Positions 5,833 through 9,806 of a stretch of DNA of 9,806 nt are shown one piece after another. The position numbers and the translations under genes were made by a program. How positions within the stretch are numbered: the stretch's first letter is position 1; each line of letters opens with the position of its first letter. The DNA comes from JBBTXJ01 sp038061815 (GTDB lineage: Bacteria > Patescibacteriota > Patescibacteriia > Magasanikbacterales > JBBTXJ01). The stretch spans positions 1 through 9,806 of the forward strand of contig JBBTYK010000041.1 of the NCBI GenBank assembly GCA_038061815.1, given 5' to 3'. The notes beneath the pieces are model-generated. The model ran no database searches, was not told where the DNA came from, and saw only the letters and a list, made by a program, of their open reading frames with translations.

Positions 5833-8334
5833 TTATTGTACCACAATGGCGCCGCTTGCGACATCAGCGCTCATGGTGGAGGAGGTTGTTTGAAGGAGTC
5901 TTTGGGTGAGTTTGTGTTCCAGTTCGCGTGCCACGGCTTGTTTCACCGGACGCGCCCCTTCAATTTCTCGAATGGTGGAAAGCAGATGGTCAATCACGGC
6001 ATCGGAGACCGTCAGTGTACGGGCATGAACAGCCAGCCGCTTGTTTAATGCGTCAATATGAAGTCTTATGATGGCGGTGAGGTCTTCGCGCGACAGCGGA
6101 CGAAACGGCACAATCGCGTCAAGACGGCCGAGCAGTTCATCGCTCAACACCTCTTTCAGCCACGATTCAAGGTTGGTTGGCAGGTTTGCCGATGGCGCGG
6201 CGCGGTCTCCCGCAAAACCGATGCTATCCGTGATAAAGAATCGTTTTTCCGCCGCGAGGGTCAGAATGATAGTTGCGTGTTTGAAAGAAATCGTTTTTCC
6301 GGTGGCGCTCGCAATTTCGCCCTCTTCCAAAATTTGCAGCAGGAGATTCAGGACATCACGGTGCGCTTTGTCAATGTTATCAAAAAGAATGATGCTGTTC
6401 GGGTGATATTTCAGGCGGTCTAAAAGCGGCGTTGCTTCTCGGTAGCCGATATAACCGGCGGGCGAGCCGAGGAGCTTGCTGATGCTGTATCCTTCGGCGA
6501 ATTCGCTCATGTCCAACCGGAGCAGCGCTTTGCGGCCCGGATAGATGGTTGCGGCGAGTTGGCGCGCGAGTTCGGTTTTGCCGACGCCCGACGGGCCAAC
6601 AAAAAGGAACGACGCAAACGGCCGGCGCGGGTCCTGCAGTCCGGCTGCGGCGACGCGGAACCGATTGGCCAGCAGCGCAATCGGTTCATCCTGTCCGACG
6701 ATGTGTTTTTTCAGTTCCGTTTCAAGCTGCTGATACTGCGCTTGTCCGCGATGGAGGAGATGTTCAAACGGCACGCCGGTGATGCGCGCGACCACCTGCG
6801 CGATGTCGGTATCCGTAACGCGCGGCCGCCGTTGCGTCGCGCGCGTGGCGCGGCGAGAGAGCAGATTTAATTTTCGCGTGAGCGCCTGTTCTTCCGCTTT
6901 GCATGCGAGCGCGCGGTCAAATTGTTCGTTGTAAATGGCCGTTTCTTTTTCGCGGTGAAGCGCGTCAATGCGTTCGCGGAGCTCGTGAAGCGCGCGCGCG
7001 GCGCGGTCATGGCGCGCGCGCACGCGCACGGCTGCCGCGGCTTCGTCCACTAAATCAATCGCTTTGTCCGGGAGATGCGAGGTATGGATGAATTGGTCTG
7101 CGAGCTCCGCCGCCGCGTGGAGCGCGCCGTCCGTGATATGCACGCCGTGGAATTGTTCATAGTGCGCGCGAATGCCGCGCAAAATGGCGTAGGTTTTTTC
7201 AGCGGTCGGTTCGTCAACCACCACCGGCTGGAAGCGGCGTTCCAGCGCGGCGTCTGATTCAATGTATTTTTTGTATTCTTCCATCGTGGTGGCGCCGATG
7301 CATCGCAATTCGCCGCGCGCGAGGGCGGGTTTCAAAATGTTTGCCGCGTCCAGCGAGCCCTGCGATGAGCCGGTGCCGACAATCGTGTGGATTTCATCAA
7401 TGAACAGGATGCTTTCGGGGTCGCTTTTAATGTCGTCAACAATTTGTTTGAGCCGCGCTTCAAATTCGCCGCGATAAATCGTGCCGGCGACGACGAGGCC
7501 CATGTCAAGCGCAAAAATGTGCTTGCCGAGGAGCACGTCCGGCACGTCGCCCGCGACGATTTTTTTGGCGAGTCCCTCCACGATGGCCGTTTTGCCGACG
7601 CCGGGTTCGCCCAAGAGCACCGGATTATTTTTGGTGCGCCGCGCCAGCACGTGAACGAGCCGGTCAATTTCATCGGCGCGGCCCACGACCGTGTCAATGG
7701 TCTTTTGCACCTCCGGACTGGTGAGTTCGCGCGCAAAATACTCCAGCAATTTGCGGTCTTTCTTTTGCGTTTTGACCTCCGTTGTTTTTTCTTTGGCGGG
7801 GAGCGGGATTGGATGGTCGTGGTGGTGGTGCTCGTCCGCATCCGGAATGTCGGGGAATTGGGAGATGCTCTCCAGCACATGGTCAAGCTGGGTTTTCAAG
7901 CGTTTGGACGGCACGCGGAGGTCGTCAAGCAGCGTTTTAATCCGTTCGTCTTTGAGTTGCAAAATGGCCGACAGGAGATGTTCGGTGCCGACGTGCGCAT
8001 GTTCGTAATCGTGCGCCGTGAGCATGGCGCGTTCCAGAATGCGTTTGGCGTCCGTGTCAAGTTCGGGGATGGTGGCGGTGGGGGAGGAGCCGACCGGCGG
8101 CGCTGGATGCGCCTCGCGGGGCATGGCGAGAATGAACGACTGAATGGTTTCAGGCGTGATGTTTGATTTCGTCAAAATTTCGTGCGCAACCGACCCTTTT
8201 TGCATGGCAAGGCTGTAGAGCAGGTGCAGGGGCGCGACGGTCGGCGAGCCGACCTCCGTGGCGAGCGCAATGGAGCGCGCCAAAACATCGCGCAAATGGC
8301 CGGTGAATTTGTCCAAAATTTCCCACGGTTGCAT
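5833..8334 (-). CDS. clpC: ClpC-type AAA+ unfoldase (Clp protease ATP-binding subunit) with atypical second ATPase domain
   Basis: This 833-residue protein has the standard ClpC length. The Clp N-domain (two repeats) spans 1-155. A linker with a natural histidine cluster (165-174) follows. The first AAA+ domain has Walker A GEPGVGKT 242-249, Walker B ILFIDE 309-314, pore loop AGTIYRGEFEARLK, sensor 1 CIGATT and arginine finger ERRF 365-368, all intact. A short UVR-like middle domain at about 450-492 is typical of ClpC rather than ClpB. The second AAA+ domain has Walker A GPSGVGKT 580-587, pore loop GYIGY 628-631, arginine finger R737 and sensor 2 GAR 793-795. However, Walker B reads ILFDN (D652, N653), and the sensor-1 asparagine appears to be A694. 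An IGF loop (705-707) for docking ClpP is present, so it probably unfolds substrates for ClpP. No CIRCE or CtsR-type operator is seen. First gene of the operon; the ATG at 8334 is about 15 nt after the predicted transcription start. Confidence 0.94.
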   Translation of the reverse strand: MQPWEILDKFTGHLRDVLARSIALATEVGSPTVAPLHLLYSLAMQKGSVAHEILTKSNITPETIQSFILAMPREAHPAPPVGSSPTATIPELDTDAKRILERAMLTAHDYEHAHVGTEHLLSAILQLKDERIKTLLDDLRVPSKRLKTQLDHVLESISQFPDIPDADEHHHHDHPIPLPAKEKTTEVKTQKKDRKLLEYFARELTSPEVQKTIDTVVGRADEIDRLVHVLARRTKNNPVLLGEPGVGKTAIVEGLAKKIVAGDVPDVLLGKHIFALDMGLVVAGTIYRGEFEARLKQIVDDIKSDPESILFIDEIHTIVGTGSSQGSLDAANILKPALARGELRCIGATTMEEYKKYIESDAALERRFQPVVVDEPTAEKTYAILRGIRAHYEQFHGVHITDGALHAAAELADQFIHTSHLPDKAIDLVDEAAAAVRVRARHDRAARALHELRERIDALHREKETAIYNEQFDRALACKAEEQALTRKLNLLSRRATRATQRRPRVTDTDIAQVVARITGVPFEHLLHRGQAQYQQLETELKKHIVGQDEPIALLANRFRVAAAGLQDPRRPFASFLFVGPSGVGKTELARQLAATIYPGRKALLRLDMSEFAEGYSISKLLGSPAGYIGYREATPLLDRLKYHPNSIILFDNIDKAHRDVLNLLLQILEEGEIASATGKTISFKHATIILTLAAEKRFFITDSIGFAGDRAAPSANLPTNLESWLKEVLSDELLGRLDAIVPFRPLSREDLTAIIRLHIDALNKRLAVHARTLTVSDAVIDHLLSTIREIEGARPVKQAVARELEHKLTQRLLQTTSSTMSADVASGAIVVQ
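5835..5843 (-). promoter_or_regulatory. Possible extended -10 element ahead of the tail-anchored protein gene
   Basis: The minus strand reads TGGTACAAT, which matches an extended -10 (TGnTATAAT) except for one base, at the very 3' end of clpC. Start of transcription 7 nt downstream would fall about 2 nt before the ATG at 5826, giving an almost leaderless mRNA. No good -35 is present, and the operon promoter upstream of clpC may suffice. Confidence 0.25.
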
Positions 8335-8336
8335 AG

Positions 8337-8365
8337 TTGTCTTTTCTCTAACTTTACTATATAAT
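8337..8365 (+). promoter_or_regulatory. Promoter of the phosphomannomutase gene
   Basis: TTGTCT (8337-8342, four of six -35 bases) and a perfect TATAAT (8360-8365) are separated by 17 nt. The start point would be near 8372, leaving a leader of about 17 nt before the ATG at 8389 with no Shine-Dalgarno. Its -10 overlaps the opposing clpC -10 by two bases. Confidence 0.7.
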
Positions 8366-8384
8366 CGAAATTCGTTATTGTCAA
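8356..8384 (-). promoter_or_regulatory. Promoter of clpC and the whole minus-strand operon
   Basis: On the minus strand a perfect TTGACA (8384-8379), a 17-nt spacer and TATAGT (8361-8356, five of six) form a near-consensus sigma-70-type promoter. Transcription would start near 8349 and give a leader of about 15 nt. It overlaps the divergent phosphomannomutase promoter. It is the only strong promoter seen for the six-gene block down to radA. Confidence 0.78.
8361..8378. promoter_or_regulatory. Imperfect dyad in the divergent promoter (possible operator)
   Basis: ATAA-T-CGAA-A-TTCG-TTAT is an inverted repeat of two 4-bp arms on each side with one unpaired T. It fills most of the clpC promoter spacer and covers the end of the phosphomannomutase -10. 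Such a position suits a repressor acting on both promoters. It is AT-rich and short, so chance is possible. Confidence 0.3.
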
Positions 8385-8388
8385 TGGT

Positions 8389-9806
8389 ATGGGTTTTCCA
8401 TCACACATCTTTAAGGCCTACGACATCCGCGGCGTTGCGGACACGGAAGTGACGCCGGCGCTTGCGGAGACGCTCGGGGCCGTGTTTGTGCATTTTTTGA
8501 GCGATGAATTGCATGCGGAGCGACCGCTTACACTGGTGGTGGGGCGCGATATGCGGCTGTCATCGCCGGCGCTTCATGCGGCGCTTGTGCGGGGTATCAC
8601 GGGCGCAGGCGGGCGGGTGTTGGACGCGGGGTTGGTCTCCACGCCGACTTTTTATTTCGCGGTCACGCATCTCGGCGCCGATGGCGGCGTCATGATTTCC
8701 GCATCGCACAATCCTAAAGAATATAACGGATTCAAATTGACGCGCCGGAATGCAGTGCCGGTTTCAGGCGAAACGGGGATGTATCGCATTCGGGATATGT
8801 GTGCAGATGCCGCGGTGAACACTTCTTTGTCATTGCGAGGAGCGAGTGCAACGAGCGACGAAGCAATCCCGAGAGGCACTGTTGAAATAATAGACACCAT
8901 CCTCGCCGAAGAAACCGCGTGGGTCCTCTCGCAAACCAATCTCGCCGCACTGCCGAAATTGAAAATCGTCGCCGATGCCGCAAACGCAATGGGCGCGCAG
9001 TATCTTGAGGCGTTGTTTGAAAAAATTCCGTGCGAACTCGTGAAAATGAATTTTGAACTTGACGGCACGTTCCCCGCGCATGAGGCGGACCCGTTGAAAG
9101 ATGAAAATGTGCGCGCGGTGCAGGAGCGCGTGGCGGCCGAACGCGCAGACCTCGGCATTGCAACGGACGGTGACGGCGACCGCATTTTCTTTTTTGATGA
9201 AACCGGCGCGCGTGTTCCGCCGTCTGTGGTGCGGGCATTGTTGGCGGAAAATGTACTGCGTCTGCATCCGGGAGCGAAAGTGTGCTACGACATCCGGCCG
9301 GGGCGTATTACGCCGGAGCGTATTGCGGCCGCTGGCGGCGTGCCGATTGTGACGCGCGTGGGGCATTCGCTCATTAAAGAACACGCCATCCGTGAAGGCG
9401 CGAAATTCGCCGGTGAATCATCGGGGCATATGTTTTTTTGGTATAAAGAAGGATTTTTTGAAATCCCGATGCTGTCGGTGGTGAAAATGCTGGAGGAGAT
9501 TGCGCGCGGCGGCAAAAAGGTATCTGAATGTGTTGCGCCCTATCGCAAATACGTCCATTCGGGGGAAATTAATTTCACGGTGCGCGATACTAAAGCGGTG
9601 CTGGACGCGCTTGCGGACACCTATCATGATGCATGCTTGTCGTGGCTTGATGGGCTCACCATTGAATATCCGAACTGGTGGGCCAATGTGCGCGCGTCAA
9701 ATACCGAGCCGAAAGTGCGCCTCGCGGTTGAGGGAGTTAATAAAGAGATAATGGATGAGCGGACGCGAGAAATCAGCGAGTGTATTAAACGTCATTGCGA
9801 GGAGCG
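8389..9806 (+). CDS. Phosphomannomutase/phosphoglucomutase (3' end beyond window)
   Basis: At least 472 residues of an alpha-D-phosphohexomutase, which moves phosphate between C6 and C1 of glucose or mannose for nucleotide-sugar and envelope glycan synthesis. All four signature loops are intact: the phosphoserine loop ISASHNPKEYNGFKL with S106; the metal loop ATDGDGDR 258-265 (D260, D262, D264); the sugar-specificity loop GESSGH 342-347; and the phosphate-binding loop RASNTEP 435-441. The start ATG at 8389 is followed at once by the conserved FKAYDIRG. Residues about 147-162 (LSLRGASATSDEAIPR) come from a dispersed repeat inserted in frame at the domain 1/2 linker, so the fold should tolerate it. 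The family usually ends at 450-460 residues; here the frame stays open into a second repeat copy at the window edge. Its promoter overlaps that of clpC. Glucose versus mannose preference cannot be decided. Confidence 0.95.
   Translation, partial: MGFPSHIFKAYDIRGVADTEVTPALAETLGAVFVHFLSDELHAERPLTLVVGRDMRLSSPALHAALVRGITGAGGRVLDAGLVSTPTFYFAVTHLGADGGVMISASHNPKEYNGFKLTRRNAVPVSGETGMYRIRDMCADAAVNTSLSLRGASATSDEAIPRGTVEIIDTILAEETAWVLSQTNLAALPKLKIVADAANAMGAQYLEALFEKIPCELVKMNFELDGTFPAHEADPLKDENVRAVQERVAAERADLGIATDGDGDRIFFFDETGARVPPSVVRALLAENVLRLHPGAKVCYDIRPGRITPERIAAAGGVPIVTRVGHSLIKEHAIREGAKFAGESSGHMFFWYKEGFFEIPMLSVVKMLEEIARGGKKVSECVAPYRKYVHSGEINFTVRDTKAVLDALADTYHDACLSWLDGLTIEYPNWWANVRASNTEPKVRLAVEGVNKEIMDERTREISECIKRHCEE
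8829..8870 (+). repeat. Dispersed short repeat element, copy 1, in frame inside the phosphohexomutase gene
   Basis: It begins gtcattgcgaggagcg and ends gcgacgaagcaatccc, with ATTGC near the left end and GCAAT near the right as an imperfect palindrome. This resembles, from memory, a small repeat family scattered through many bacterial genomes, whose translations give phrases like LRG.. and HCEERSDEAI. It adds about 14-16 codons without a stop or frameshift. Exact element ends are approximate. Confidence 0.75.
9791..9806 (+). repeat. Dispersed short repeat element, copy 2, cut by the window edge
   Basis: Sixteen bases (gtcattgcgaggagcg) identical to 8829-8844, in the same orientation, 962 nt downstream. 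It lies at the expected C-terminus of the phosphohexomutase and is read in a different frame (R-H-C-E-E) from copy 1. The rest lies outside the window. Confidence 0.75.

Noticed and set aside
7387..8166. Plus-strand open frame (259 codons) opposite clpC
   Set aside because: It covers the conserved Clp N-domain and Walker region on the other strand. The translation is Phe/Arg/Val-rich without recognisable motifs.
8335..8388. CIRCE or CtsR operator upstream of clpC
   Set aside because: Neither the TTAGCACTC/GAGTGCTAA inverted repeat nor the GTCAAA-type heptad repeat is present in the interval.
8384..8452. Earlier ATG at 8384 as start of the plus-strand gene
   Set aside because: It is in another frame and soon stops; the ATG at 8389 leads directly into the conserved FKAYDIRG motif.

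Overview
The window looks like chromosomal DNA from a Candidate Phyla Radiation (Patescibacteria) bacterium, probably a Parcubacteria-like lineage. The main clue is a membrane protein carrying the two-helix 'T4SS pilin'-type segment that is abundant in these genomes. Supporting clues are very tight gene packing, few Shine-Dalgarno sites, and a PurD-like ATP-grasp gene far from the classical N-terminal sequence. The standard genetic code fits every gene (TGA is a stop), which argues against the TGA-recoding CPR groups. The lineage is inferred from gene content only.

Layout: almost everything from 8334 down to 1 is read on the minus strand. One promoter at about 8356-8384 heads a 7.6 kb block of six genes that overlap or are separated by only 2-6 nt: a ClpC-type AAA+ unfoldase (8334-5833); a proline/alanine/glycine-rich tail-anchored protein (5826-5332); a membrane-anchored beta-propeller (5329-4109); a membrane-anchored DsbA-like thioredoxin (4104-3457); a secreted/membrane fusion of a Cys-rich module, a T4SS-pilin-like two-helix segment and a C39-like peptidase domain (3460-2045); and the recombination protein RadA (2038-698). 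After a 49-nt gap with a possible promoter, a PurD-like ATP-grasp gene starts at 648 and runs off the left edge. On the plus strand a phosphomannomutase/phosphoglucomutase starts at 8389 and runs off the right edge. Its promoter overlaps the clpC promoter so closely that the two -10 boxes share bases.

How it may work together: clpC and radA are neighbours in Firmicutes (ctsR-mcsA-mcsB-clpC-radA), so their linkage here looks ancestral. Four envelope genes sit between them. Three of these are predicted to expose domains outside the cell: the propeller, the thiol oxidoreductase, and the pilin-like protein with a Cys-rich N-terminus and a protease-like C-terminus. The thioredoxin gene overlaps the Cys-rich gene by 4 nt, suggesting an enzyme/substrate pair for disulfide formation. 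The fourth gene encodes a cytosol-facing tail-anchored protein that could link this assembly to ClpC; this is speculation.

Most notable points: the pilin-C39 fusion in the clpC-radA interval; a ClpC whose second AAA+ domain has lost the catalytic Walker B glutamate (Asn instead) and the sensor-1 asparagine while keeping the ClpP-docking IGF loop; and a short dispersed repeat inserted in frame in the phosphomannomutase, with a second copy at that gene's 3' end read in a different frame. No tRNA, rRNA, CRISPR array, insertion sequence or convincing terminator was seen.
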